Part shown: in pieces, positions 40,204 to 50,032 of the stretch
How positions within the stretch are numbered: position 1 is the stretch's first letter
Layout: every line of letters starts with the position of its first letter
Source: Carpediemonas membranifera
Lineage: Eukaryota; Fornicata
DNA: 64,000 nucleotides
Reading direction: 5' to 3'
NCBI GenBank assembly: GCA_019828565.1
Contig: JAHDYR010000055.1
Span: 40,195-104,194, forward strand
Translations under genes and position numbers: made by a program
The notes under the pieces: model-generated
Seen by the model: only the letters and a program-made list of their open reading frames with translations
Database searches by the model: none
What the model was told of the DNA's origin: nothing

Positions 40204-40651
40204 CGTACTGTCACACCATTTTGAACTCATCAAATATTGAGCGTACAATATCACGTAAAGGGGGGCGTTTTGGAGGAAATGACGCACAATACCGTTGCTT
40301 TAGCACTAGTTTGATATTGAAGGTTCACTTTCAAGACTTTTTGCGTGGTCACCTTTGGAAGGTGACAGTGCAACACCGAAATTTTGTCTATACACGTCAT
40401 ATACAAGGTCTAATGCATCTTTGCCAACCACTTTTAGCGTTTGTATGTGTCAGACGATCGAGTTCTGAAGAGCGACTTTGGCCAAGTCATGCGACCTTGT
40501 CCTGCACTGACGATACGAAAACCGATCATAAATATTTATTGAGACATCTGCATGCAGTATTAATGTGTCCAGAGGTGAAGCTAGGTCTATAGAGTACGCA
40601 CACCAACTTTAGAACTGATCCGCGAGATTCGATCAAAATCGATCAAAGAAA
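40204..40651. other. Upstream region of the transposon gene, no gene recognised
   Basis: 450 bp between the start of the minus-strand gene and the right TIR. No ORF of note; the promoter of the minus-strand gene should be here. Confidence 0.4.
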
Positions 40652-40714
40652 CTGGAACCAATTCTGGAACCATTTGTTCCAGAAAAGGTACCAGAATTGA
40701 CTGCATGTAAGAAG

Positions 40715-42437
40715 CAACAAGCTAAGAGCGACCTCATGCGAGCGAGTTTGCTCAATGAGGATAAGATTCTTCATGCTGTGGTGAAACAACGTTTGTATAC
40801 GGCAAATCATCAGCATCAGTTTCACCAGTATCTGCTCCTATCTCGAGCTCAGCAAGGAGAAACGCGATGAACTCCGCGAGAAATTGCTGACGCAGTTTAG
40901 GAACTTGGACAAGGATGATCTCAGTGACTTTCTCGACCCGGGTGAGATTCAGGAGCTCTATGCCGCTGGCTTGAAGTCCTTCAAGGCCAAAGAGCGTAAG
41001 AAGTCGGCCCAGGACAGTCGCGCCGACATCAACAAGGCTACGCAGCGGTTCGCTGACAACCACAGCAAGGTGGCGGTCGTCCTCGAGCGAATTGAGGCGA
41101 TGGTTGGCACTGAGTCTCGTGCGGGCAGAGTTCGGATGCGCCAGGGAGACTTGGAGCACATGACTGTGTCCAGCCTGAGCTTGCTGTCCCAGTACATCAT
41201 CACGCGCAAGGATTACGACACCACTTGCGATGTATTCCATGAGCCTGCTCGCTTCGTCGCCAAGAGAGCACGTGCCCAAATGGAGAAGCTGACAAGAGAG
41301 ATCTCATTGCTGAAAATGCAGCTGAAGAAAGCAAAGAGTGAGCTTCAGGATGTGCACAACCTCAGCATGTCGTTACCTTGCAGCCCCATCCCGCCACAGT
41401 CTGGCACGCTCTCCAGGACTTCCTGCCCCCGACGCGCTACGAACGAGCCCGAGGCCTCCATGTCTGTGAAGCGCAAGGCCCTCATCACCGCGCCGGAGAA
41501 GGCCAGGCCTGAGGACTCGGAGGAGGAGTCAGAGGAGGAAGAGGAACCAGTGGAGGAGGTTGAATCAGAGGAGGAGCAGCAGGAGGACGAGATGGCTGAG
41601 TCAGAGGTGAATGCAGAGTCAGAGGAGAAGCGTGAGGCAGATAAGGAGCAAGAGGCAGACAACGAGGTGGCATTCGAGGCTGAGTCGGACGTTGAATATG
41701 TCCAGGTCGACCACGTCGACCCAGCTTCCGAGCAGATGAGGAGCAGGGAAGTCAAGTTCAGAGTTGACGTCGCCAATCAGCTGGAGAAGAACAAGCAGTG
41801 GGCCAGATACAAAACCCTACCCCACGGCAACTGCATAACACACTGCCTCATGATGATCGAGGGCGTCACGGAGCCTCATGCGTTCAAGAGCTGGGAGACG
41901 ATGACGAATGAAGAGCAGTGTGCAGCGGAGACGAAGGCGGACAACTACCGCGAGCAGATATACAAGGAAGCGATAGAGATGAACCGGCGGGCCACTCCGG
42001 GGTACAGGCGGCCCGAGGAGGGTCTCCGGGACGAACTTTTCCATGAAGTGTGCAGTGTACACACTGTCACGGAGGAGGGCAACATCGGTAAGCCAATCAT
42101 GCAGGAGAAGTGGTTGACTCAGTGGGCTGTTGAAGCCTGGTGCTCAATGACTGGAAAGTCCGTTGCATACCTCCATGTTGTCCGGGATTCTGACCCAAAG
42201 ATCGATCCAGTCGTCGGCATGTACGTTTTTAGCAAGTTTGAGGAGGGCAAGGTGACACATGTCGCGTTTAAGCCCAACAAAAAAGGCCAGCGCCCTGGCG
42301 TGTTTTGCCCAACAGTGTCGCGAGTGGGAAATCGAGTATGCGGTCGAAATGACAAGGGGACACGCCACTCTGCGCAAGGTTCCTCCCGGGCTGAAGAGGA
42401 GGAGATGGTCAGTGAAGAATTAAGAGTAAACGATTGA
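40715..42437 (+). CDS. Coiled-coil protein with OTU-like cysteine-protease domain (3' part of split gene)
   Basis: The frame from 36367 resumes at 40715 and changes frame once near 40795-40852, where three candidate GT...AG introns (25, 34 or 58 nt, all ending CTCAG at 40852) would restore it. Then more than 520 codons: helical N-terminal half (KLTREISLLKMQLKKAKSEL coiled coil), a long Glu-rich segment (about 41510-41700), and a C-terminal domain with HGNCITHCLMMI, EKWLTQWAVEAWCSMTGKSVAYL and THVAF. The G-N-C ... W-x3-A ... H-V order fits OTU peptidases (catalytic Cys in GNC, late His), but the canonical D-G-N-C-L-F is only partly kept. Interrupted by the TIR transposon, so probably inactive here. 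Confidence 0.55.
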
Positions 42438-42993
42438 TATACCGACCGTATCGTTTATGTTTATGTGACCTTGAGGTTGATTTGCGGTAGGTGGGTATGG
42501 TGCTATATTCTCAGCCTGCTGTGCATGTCTAGTCTACAGCCTGTATGCAGCTGTCTGTGGTGGTAAATATCGTCGGCTGGCCGAGAAAGCATAAAATGCA
42601 CACTTGTGCATTCGAGTACAGTGACGAAATCCCTCAATATGCTACCAACAGTGCACTTAATAACCAATATCAACGCCGAAACGCGTTTAGTTTGGAGCCG
42701 TCCAGTTTTTTGCGCTAGTAATGCCTCCAAAACCCTTTTAATCAACATCATCTTCTGTTATCGACCATGTCAACGAGAATGATCCGAATAAACGACGATT
42801 TGGCACTGAATGAACCTTGTAATGAGACTGGTCAAGCCTGTGAACACGAAAACAGCTCTCAATAACAACATCAAGAAGGCAAGACATGAAGATGGTTTAA
42901 GTGGAGGAGAGCACTGGGAACGAGAGCAGTCGGGAGAGAGCAGCCGGGGGATGAGAGCCCCAGGAGAGAGCGCCCGGGGGAGAGAGCATATTG
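42438..42993. other. Intergenic, GA-rich at its right end
   Basis: No gene. Features are GTGCATTTTATG (minus, near 42590), AACAACATCAAG (42864) and a GAGAGA/CCGGGGG-rich stretch at 42905-42988. Confidence 0.4.
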
Positions 42994-43082
42994 GGGCCCC
43001 GAAAACGCAAGAACCAGCGCAAGTAGAGCATTTCGGAATGAAATAGCTTACTTGCGCTGGTACTTCAGCGTTTTCGGGGCCC
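42994..43082. repeat. 89-nt hairpin element 1 (GGGCCCCGAAAACGC ends)
   Basis: gggccccgaaaacgc ... accagcgcaagta pairs with tacttgcgctggt ... gcgttttcggggccc; 15 perfect terminal pairs plus an inner stem of 13. A related hairpin lies 167 bp downstream with the same CCCCGAAAACGC terminal core. Confidence 0.85.
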
Positions 43083-43128
43083 TTTGCCCATCTTTCGTCG
43101 TCTGATTTTTTTTCGTGCAGAATTCAAA

Positions 43129-43187
43129 CGAGTGCCGCCTGGCAGAGGCTGAGCAGCGGAGCAAGGCCCCTGCGGCACCACTCGTCT
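43129..43187. repeat. 59-nt hairpin between the two larger hairpins
   Basis: acgagtgccgc pairs with gcggcaccactcgt with a bulge; loop about 33 nt. Third member of a tight hairpin cluster. Confidence 0.55.
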
Positions 43188-43248
43188 GGCCCAGCTCCCG
43201 GGTATGCTCCAAAAAATTCAGGTGCAGATTTGGGAGCAGAAATGTCGA

Positions 43249-43339
43249 CGAACCCCGAAAACGCCATAACCGGCACCAGTGAGCGCATCTTCGTTGATGA
43301 AGCTCATTGGTGTTGGTATTATGGCGTTTTCGGGGTTCG
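43249..43339. repeat. 91-nt hairpin element 2
   Basis: cgaaccccgaaaacgccata pairs with its complement at 43319-43339 (21 perfect pairs), inner stem accagtgagc/gctcattggt with mismatches. Its right end adjoins the minisatellite at 43351. Confidence 0.88.
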
Positions 43340-43350
43340 ATACTGTACTC

Positions 43351-43571
43351 CTCATCCCTGGCGCCTCATCCCTGGCGCCTCATCCTGGCGCCTCATCTCT
43401 GGCGCCCTCATCCTGGCTCCTCATCCTGGCGCCTCATCTCTGGCGCCCTCATCCTGGCTCCTCATCCTGGCGCCTCATCTCTGGCGCCCTCATCCTGGCT
43501 CCTCATCCTGGCGCCTCATCCCTGGCGCCTCATCTCTGGCGCCCTCATCCTGGCGCCTCATCTCTGGCGCC
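43351..43571. repeat. CTGGCGCC minisatellite, left part (split by Ty3 copy 3)
   Basis: Inverse-oriented relative of the array at 37758 (ctcatccctggcgcc, ctcatctctggcgcc and ctcatcctggctc variants). Interrupted by Ty3 copy 3; the last four bases CGCC (43568-43571) are repeated at 50941-50944. Confidence 0.95.
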
Positions 43572-43693
43572 TGTTGTGGGTCCTACCCAAAGTTACACAG
43601 ATTTACGTTATATTTAATAGTCAAGGAGTTTCTCCTCGACACCCTTGTGTCGAGTCTTCTCCTCAGTAAAAGTTCAACACCCATTGAACCACA
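43572..43693 (+). repeat. 5' LTR of Ty3 copy 3
   Basis: TGTTGTGGGTCC... to ...GAACCACA, 122 bp, with CTCGACAC/GTGTCGAG hairpin. Matches the 3' LTR at 50819-50940. Confidence 0.96.
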
Positions 43694-43704
43694 GTACTAG
43701 TACT
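43693..43704 (+). promoter_or_regulatory. 12-bp palindrome at the primer-binding position, Ty3 copy 3
   Basis: AGTACTAGTACT directly at the LTR edge, 11 nt before the gag ATG at 43715. No stretch complementary to a tRNA 3' end (TGG...) is present in the 21-nt leader. Confidence 0.88.
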
Positions 43705-43714
43705 ACCAAAACAT

Positions 43715-46700
43715 ATGGGTACGGAAACTTACAGAAGCCTGAAGAAGAATCCGCCTCTCCTGAAGAAGTCCTCCATGGACGCTCTTTTGGACTTTGCGGA
43801 TAACCTCCACGATCATCGCGCCTTAGGCGGCCGCGATGATGTTATTGACCTCATCGAGCCTAGCATAGCAGAGCTAGCAGGCCTTAACGACGACGAAGAG
43901 GTTGAAGACACTCCTCTCCTGCTCTCCGCGAAGCTCCGTAAGAAACGTCGTGTCGCAGCCCAAGATGAACGAGTCCTCAAGCGCCTCGGTGCTGCCCTTC
44001 GACCTTCTCGCCCGAGCATGCGTCTACAGCTCTTCCGAGTCCCCGTCAAGTCCTTCGAGCCTGATGAGGTTGCTCGAGTGAACCGCCGATTCAATCTGCT
44101 CTTGAAGCTCGTTCAACCCGAAGATCCCGAGGACGTCTTGAAGGAGACGTACAGCCGCTGCTTCAAGTTCCCCAACAACAGTCGCATCATGTATCGAGTC
44201 AGAGAATCAACGGAGCGCAAGGATCTCAAGGACGCAATGGCTGATGTCCTCGTCATGTCACGCGACCTCAAGGAGTCCAAGGAGATGATCGCTTCCTTCG
44301 GCGCTGCGGGGGTCTCCGACTCACAGCGTACCAACACCACGCCCTCCCATACACGGCACACAGGGAGCGGTCCGAAGAACCCTCATCGACGCGAGCCTGA
44401 CCGCACGAACGTAGCCCCCTCAAAAGGCAAGCCGATCGACAAGCCCAAGCACGAGAAGAAGCCATTCGTGTGCTTCAACTGCGGTAAGGTCGGTCACTCC
44501 GCTCGCCGATGCCCTGCTCCGAAGACAACCTGTTCCAAGTGCCAGAAGCCGGGCCACCGAGCTGAATTCTGCCGTTCTGAGGTAAATTCAGCTCGTTGTG
44601 TGTTTTCTCTCGGTTCCCGTCAGAGTGTCCTCCCCTCCGTCAAGGCTAGCATTCTTAAGCAAGTCGTGTCCGTCCTGTTCGACTCGGGCGCTGACTGCGC
44701 AACCATTGACCCCAAGCTCTGCCACGGCAAGGCAGTGAAGTGGATCTCACACGAGAAGACACTTATCGAGACAGTGGGCGGCGTCAGAGAGGCCGATGGT
44801 CAGGTATCCTTCCGCCTCGTCTTAGCGCCCTCGCCATTCACTCCGCGCGGATGCTCTATCACTATTAAGGCCTACGTCCTGTCGACCGCTTTCGACGTAT
44901 GCCTGGGTTACCCTCAGATGGTGGAGATCGGCCTTCTCCCTTCGTTGTCTGAGCCTACCAGCGAGCTCGCAGCCAGCGACGAACCACCTACATTCGAGAA
45001 GTACGTCGCGCAAGCCAGAGCCATGTCCTCTTCCTTTTCTCAGAGGCAGGCCGACATCCTCAAGCGTTACGCCCGGACATTCGTGGACCGTACCGAGCCA
45101 AGCCGGCTCGAACCGTATGATTTGGTCCTCAAGGGCGACAGAGTCGTACACATTCGGCCGTACTATGTTCCCCCGCCGAAAGTCCCGATCATTCAAGAGC
45201 ACATTAATACGCTCCTGGCAAAGCGCTACATCGAGGCATGCCAGTCTCAATACGCGAGCCCTACCATCATAGTCCCAAAGAAGGGGGGAAAGACGCGTTT
45301 TGTCGTCGACTTCCGCGAGATCAATCAACTAACGGAACCATTCGACTACCCCATCCCTCGCATAGACGAAGTTCTCACTCAACTGTCCGGAAAGTCTGTG
45401 TTCGCTACCCTAGACTTGTCAGCAGGATACCATCAGATCCCTCTTACTGAACGGTGCCGTCACCTAACCGCCTTCCGTACTGTTTTTGGTCAATACCAAT
45501 ATACACGGATGCCCTTCGGCTTACGTAACGCCGGAGCGTACTTCCAGAGGGCGATGGAAGACGGGTTCAAGGGTCTGGTGGGCTCCGCCTGTGTCATATA
45601 CATTGATGACATCATCGTCATGGGTGCGGATGAGGACGAGTACCTGGGAAACCTCGAAAAAGTCATGCAACGCGTTGACAAGCTTAACCTTCAGCTCGGC
45701 CGAGATAAGTGCCAGTTCGGTCGGCAAGAGGTCGAGTTCCTCGGGTGGATCATATCCCAAGGCAGCGTGAAGATCTCACCCCAGCGGACCGAAGATATCG
45801 CGAACCTCAAGCTGTCTTCATCCACGAAGGGCATGCAGGGTCTCAACGGATTCCTCAACTATTTCCGCGATTACATATCCAACTTCGCGGTCCGAGCTAA
45901 GCCTCTGCTAGACGCCATGTCCGGTCGGCAGACCCCCTCGAGACGTTCTTCAGAAGTCGCTGGACGATCTGAAACAAGCTTTATATTCGGCCGACGCTCT
46001 AGCCATGTTCGACGCGACTAAGCCTCACACTGTCATGACTGACGCATCCGATGTCGGGTACGGAGCAGTCTTACTCCAAGAGGGCCGACCAGTTTGCTAT
46101 ATGTCGCGTGCGTTCAACGACGTCCAGTCACGCTGGTGTACCGGTGAGAAAGAAGCCTACGCTATCGTGGCAGCGTTACAACGATGGCGCAAGTTCCTGT
46201 GCTGGGAGAGCTTTACTATTCTCACGGATCACCGGAACCTACTCTATATGTACCGGTCCACCAACGCCAAGGTCCGCCGGTGGGCTGATTCGATCGCCGA
46301 TTTAGATTTCACCCTACAGCACATCGCCGGTCTGGACAACGGTGGAGCCGACGGTCTCTCGAGAGTATTCTCCATGCAACAGGCGTCGAGGGATCAGGTA
46401 TCCCGCGCTCATCTCACAGCAGGAGCTCATCTGTCTCGCCGGATGACAACCGAGCAACTTAGGGCCGACGGTTTGTCTGTCTCCCCGTCAAGTCGTAGAC
46501 GACGTGATTACCGCGTGTCCAGAGTGCCAAGTCTTGGCCCGCCCTCCTGTTGATACGCCCGACGGCCTGCATACAGCTGTAGACCTCCCGTTCCGGCGTG
46601 TGGCCATTGACACCATGGGTCCGCTACCGACGGTCAACGGCCTGTCCTACGTGACAGTAATGATCGACATGTGCTCCCGCTGGACAGAGCTAGTCCCGGT

Positions 46701-47652
46701 CAACAGCACCTCAGCCAAAGACGCAGCCAACGCATTGGTCAACACCTGGATTCTACGATACGGATGCCCCGAAGTCGTCCAATCGGATGGGGGCTCAGAG
46801 TTCAAAAACGCTCTGTTCAAACGCCTCTCCGAAGAGATGGGGTTCGACGTCCACATAACGACAGCATACCATCCCCAGAGCAACGGTGTCGTCGAACGCG
46901 CGAACAAGGAGGTCGAACGCATCCTCAGAGCCAGGAAGCTGGAGTTAAGGAATAACGATTGGGTAGCACACCTACCAGTCGCCCAATTCTTGGTCAACTC
47001 AATGCCCAGGATCCCGACCCGGTTGACTCCGGCCGAGATCATGTTTGACGCCAACTTATCAATACCGTCATCGATCTATATCACGGATGCCGCCTCGGCT
47101 GGTCCGCCACAGTCGAAGCTAGCCGCAGCCGATGCCGCCATCCAACTCGCCAAAGCAAGGATTAGAGCCATGCGCGAAGACGCTCTCGCAAAGGCAACCT
47201 CATCGAGAAGCGAGATATTGAGCCGTTTCGTGCTGGTCAAATACTACCCAAGACCACCGAGCAAGCTAGCCCCGGGCTGGCGCGGCCCCATGAGGCGTGT
47301 CGCAGCCGTCAAACGTGATGGTGTTGTCGTCGCATATGAGGTCCAAGACCTCAGTCAGTCAGCGGACGGTCCAACTATCAAGGTAGACGCGGCACGTGTG
47401 CGAAAATTTGACCCAGGCAAGCTCTCGGAGCAACAGATCTATGACCTCGCAGCCGCTTCCGTCGATGAGTGGCATGTCGAGCGCATCTCACGCTCTAGAG
47501 GCTCGGGCCCCAAGTCAAGGCGCGAGTACCTCGTACACTGGGTCGGATTCGAGGATTCAGAGGCTTCATTCGAACCTTATTCGCACGTCAAAGATTTGGA
47601 AGCCCTCGATACATATTTGAAGTCTGACCAAGCCAAGCGTGACGGTCTGTAA
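43715..47652 (+). pseudogene. Ty3 copy 3 gag-pol polyprotein (two frame breaks)
   Basis: Same domain order as copy 2: gag, two zinc knuckles, protease DSGA, RT with YIDD, RNase H TDASD, integrase, chromodomain. The first 768 codons (43715-46021) are open because the G-run near 45286 has six Gs. The C-run break near 45935 (after SGRQT) is shared with copy 2; RNase H resumes at about 46005. A private break near 46484 (four Cs instead of three) separates RNase H from integrase, which reads from 46504 to 47652. One integrase-linked residue differs (FDAN for FGAN). It is a very young copy, but not translatable as a single chain without recoding. Confidence 0.93.
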
Positions 47653-48035
47653 AACTTCTCAACATCGAAGCTGTATCCTCGAGGAACAAACGATTTATTC
47701 AGAGCTAGATTCCTCGTCTTCCGTCTCCTCCGTGTCCGTCAGCTCGACCAACCAAGTCGGGTCAGCGTGGCGCTCAAGGGCGTTCTCAGCCAAGTACTCT
47801 CGCACACACCGGACAAGGCAGAGATCAGCGTTGAGGGACACGATGCTGAGTCCCGAGTATCCGTCATACTGCAGGATCAACACAAAAGACCCGGGACCAC
47901 AAGTCGTCTTCAGATACTCGTGACGGACTACGCACGTGACAGTGTAGTAGCGGTCCGGATCAGAGACCTGAAGCGGCTCCCAGTGAGCCTCATCGCCAAT
48001 GGCGGGCAGGTAGCCGTCGTGGCACAAGCGGCTGA

Positions 48036-48092
48036 TGTGCCATTGTTGGCTTGCGCAGGTAGATCTGTTTACATAAACTGCACTGGCTCTCA
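48036..48092 (-). repeat. 3' LTR of mini element
   Basis: 57 bp, identical to 49399-49455. Confidence 0.92.
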
Positions 48093-48263
48093 CTTCCCTC
48101 CTCAAGGCGAAGCTAGCCAGCTAACGGCGGCCATTGCCCCGGAACTTCCGCTTGTAACGTGCGAAGAGGGGCGTGAGACCTGGGTTGAGGCGTAGGTAGT
48201 CATCCAGGGCGGCGAGGCGGTCGTAATATGCGTTATACGGAATGTACGAGTCCTCGGAGTCTT

Positions 48264-49406
48264 CTAGGCCTTCCCAGTGGACGAGGAGCTCGAGGCGTCG
48301 GTTGCGCTCGCGGTGGCCGACGATGGCGGAGACTTGTTGTTCGTCTTGTTCGTCACGGCATAGGCCTGCCAGGGGACGACGATCTGGCCGAGATGGTCGG
48401 TCTCGAGGGTCGAGAGGGCGTCTATGCAGTCGCGGGCGGGACGCCAGTTGCCGTCCGAATCCCGCTCGATCAGCGCCTCGTATAGCGGGATCGCGTCGTC
48501 GTCGTATCCCTTGAGGGCGACAGACCGGACCGCAGCGCGGAGGGCGCTGTCGGGGATCTTATGGTAGCCATCGGCCTCGACGACGGGGTTGTACCCGTCG
48601 CACGCCTTCTGCAGGCGCAGAGTGTTAAGGCGGTGGGCCGCGTTCTGGCCGTACAGTTGGGTGCCCTTGCTCGTGATGGCCTTGAGGCGTGCACCGCGGT
48701 CGAGTGTTGGCATCAGGGTAAGGTACAGGTGAGGCAGGATGGTCCTGGCCTCGGCGCGAAGCTGGTCACGCACGGACACGGGGGCGGAGGGGGCGGCCGT
48801 TGCCGCTGACGGGAGAGAGTTGACGATTCTCGCGACATCCGCGGCCGATCGGGCCGGTTTGTCGTCCAGGGGGTTCGTTAGCGTCGCGAAGGTGAGGGTC
48901 GCATCCGGGTCCGCCTCGTGGCGGTCGTGGCTGGCCGTGCAGAGGCTGGCGAGCTTATCGTTCAGCTTGGCCTCGGCGCGGTCGTAAACAGCCTGCATCC
49001 GGCGCATCGCCGGGTCGAGAAGCGGGCTGTCCTTATAGGTGTTGGCGGCTGCAGCACAGAGCAAGAAGAGATCGTCCTGCAGAGCGTCGATGATCGCGCG
49101 GTATCTTGCGCGGCACGACGTGGCGTGTCTGTCAGGTTCTTGCTTGGCGTGTTGTGCCTGCGAGACCACGTCAGGGATAAGGGAGTCCCAGAACGACTCG
49201 AAGGTCGGGAACGTGGAGGTGGGCCGCCATGTGGCTTGTAGAAGCTCGAGGGTCTTTGCCGTGAATGCGTGGGGGAAAGAACGGGGTCTTTTGACGTTAC
49301 CGACTTCCCGTAACCAGATCTCGTACCCCGTTGTGAGGGAAGAGACGTCTATCACGGATAGACCACTGTGTGATTCTGTAGAAGCAGAATATCGATATTG
49401 TGCCAT
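48264..49406 (-). CDS. Gag-like protein of the mini LTR element
   Basis: 380 codons from ATG 49406, which lies in the last 8 bp of the 5' LTR; the palindrome is translated as part of MAQYRYS. Helical, Ala-rich gag-like body: YEIWLREVGNV, FPTFESFWDSLIPDVVSQAQ, CRARYRAIIDALQDDLFLLC, VYDRAEAKLNDKLASL, then SVRDQLRAEARTILPHL..., with a Ser/Thr-rich C-terminus. No zinc knuckle, protease, RT or integrase. On the minus strand the frame happens to be in phase with the upstream exon of the interrupted antisense gene, producing a spurious 582-codon fusion from 50012. Confidence 0.75.
   Translation of the reverse strand: MAQYRYSASTESHSGLSVIDVSSLTTGYEIWLREVGNVKRPRSFPHAFTAKTLELLQATWRPTSTFPTFESFWDSLIPDVVSQAQHAKQEPDRHATSCRARYRAIIDALQDDLFLLCAAAANTYKDSPLLDPAMRRMQAVYDRAEAKLNDKLASLCTASHDRHEADPDATLTFATLTNPLDDKPARSAADVARIVNSLPSAATAAPSAPVSVRDQLRAEARTILPHLYLTLMPTLDRGARLKAITSKGTQLYGQNAAHRLNTLRLQKACDGYNPVVEADGYHKIPDSALRAAVRSVALKGYDDDAIPLYEALIERDSDGNWRPARDCIDALSTLETDHLGQIVVPWQAYAVTNKTNNKSPPSSATASATDASSSSSTGKA
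49388..49399 (-). promoter_or_regulatory. 12-bp palindrome at the primer-binding position, mini LTR element
   Basis: AATATCGATATT, self-complementary, starts with the last A of the 5' LTR. Sequence unrelated to those of the Ty3 elements, geometry identical. Confidence 0.85.
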
Positions 49407-49455
49407 TGTTGGCTTGCGCAGGTAGATCTGTTTACATAAACTGCACTGGCTCTCA
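49399..49455 (-). repeat. 5' LTR of mini element
   Basis: 57 bp; contains GTGCAGTTTATG about 30 nt before the gag ATG. Confidence 0.92.
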
Positions 49456-49998
49456 CTGACCAGGGTTGCCCAGAAGTCGTTGGGAGCCGGGATGCGCCGG
49501 CTGATGCCGTAGACAGCGACACGGAAGTAGTCCGGTGCGAGGACGAGGACCAACAGGCGGTTAAGATATCCGCGCGCTGTAGTGTCCGACTTGACCCCGC
49601 CGGCAGTCCGCACAGCCGCCACGAGAGCTGCAGAGTAGTGACCATTACCGGGTGAAGACCCACCCAGCGTGATGTCGCGGCCCCGGATCGCGGCCGACAC
49701 GATGTCGCCATCGGTCAAGCGCTTCCTGCCGAGCTTGAGGTGGGCCCTCACACCGGCAAGCGCGACCTGGCAGTGAGCCACGAGAGCCAAGACCTGCTGG
49801 GTCAGCTTCACGTCCTGCACTACGGCTGCGTCGTTCAGACGACCTTGCTCAATAGCGTCAAAGATTCGCTGGAGCGGCAGCTCGATGGAGTTGGTGTAAC
49901 CTTCCAGGCGTCGGGCAACCTCGGCCTTGATGTCGTGGGGCATCAGAGTCGTCATCGTCAGGGTGCGAGTGATGCGTTCTGAGGCTTGCACGCGGTGA

Positions 49999-50032
49999 CT
50001 ATATAACCTCACGGTTGATGTTTGTTACTTAC
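49999..50032 (-). other. 34-nt spliceosomal intron in the antisense gene (copy 3)
   Basis: Minus-strand GTAAGTAACAAACATC... ending TATAG; splicing converts ...AAT-CTG-TAA (stop) into ...AAT-CTT-CAC in frame with exon 2. Confidence 0.8.

Larger units (their letters stand above)
36457..40711. mobile_element. 4255-bp DNA transposon with 60-bp perfect TIRs
   Basis: 36457-36516 (cttacatgcagtcaattctg... to ...ttggttccag) is exactly the reverse complement of 40652-40711. AAG on both sides (36454-36456, 40712-40714) fits a 3-bp target duplication. The insertion lies inside a coding frame that continues on the far side, direct proof of mobility. Contents: AT-rich DNA, a possible 53-aa ORF, a 940-bp minisatellite, and one or two minus-strand genes (39062-40203). 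No recognisable transposase, so probably non-autonomous, or of a superfamily whose transposase I do not recognise. Confidence 0.85.
48036..49455 (-). mobile_element. Gag-only mini LTR retrotransposon with 57-bp LTRs
   Basis: 1420 bp. Identical 57-bp direct repeats at both ends (48036-48092, 49399-49455) that on the minus strand read TGAGAGCCAGTG... to ...CAATGGCACA (TG...CA). Target duplication CTGA at 48032-48035 and 49456-49459. The minus strand has a polypurine tract (GGAGGGAAG) directly before the 3' LTR and a 12-bp palindrome at the 5' LTR edge. It encodes one gag-like ORF and no polymerase, so it must use enzymes of another element. Its 57-bp LTR is extremely short. Confidence 0.92.

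Noticed and set aside
36457-40711. Assignment to the CACTA or PIF/Harbinger superfamily on the basis of the 3-bp duplication
   Set aside because: The ends do not read CACTA, the duplication AAG is not TWA, and no transposase is recognisable.
35587-43000. AACAACATCA words as promoter or splice signals
   Set aside because: They occur in both orientations relative to genes and at no fixed distance; probably simple-sequence drift.
48264-50012. 582-codon fusion of the antisense gene and the mini-element gag
   Set aside because: The fusion arises because the insertion happens to be in phase; LTRs and CTGA duplication mark the true boundaries.
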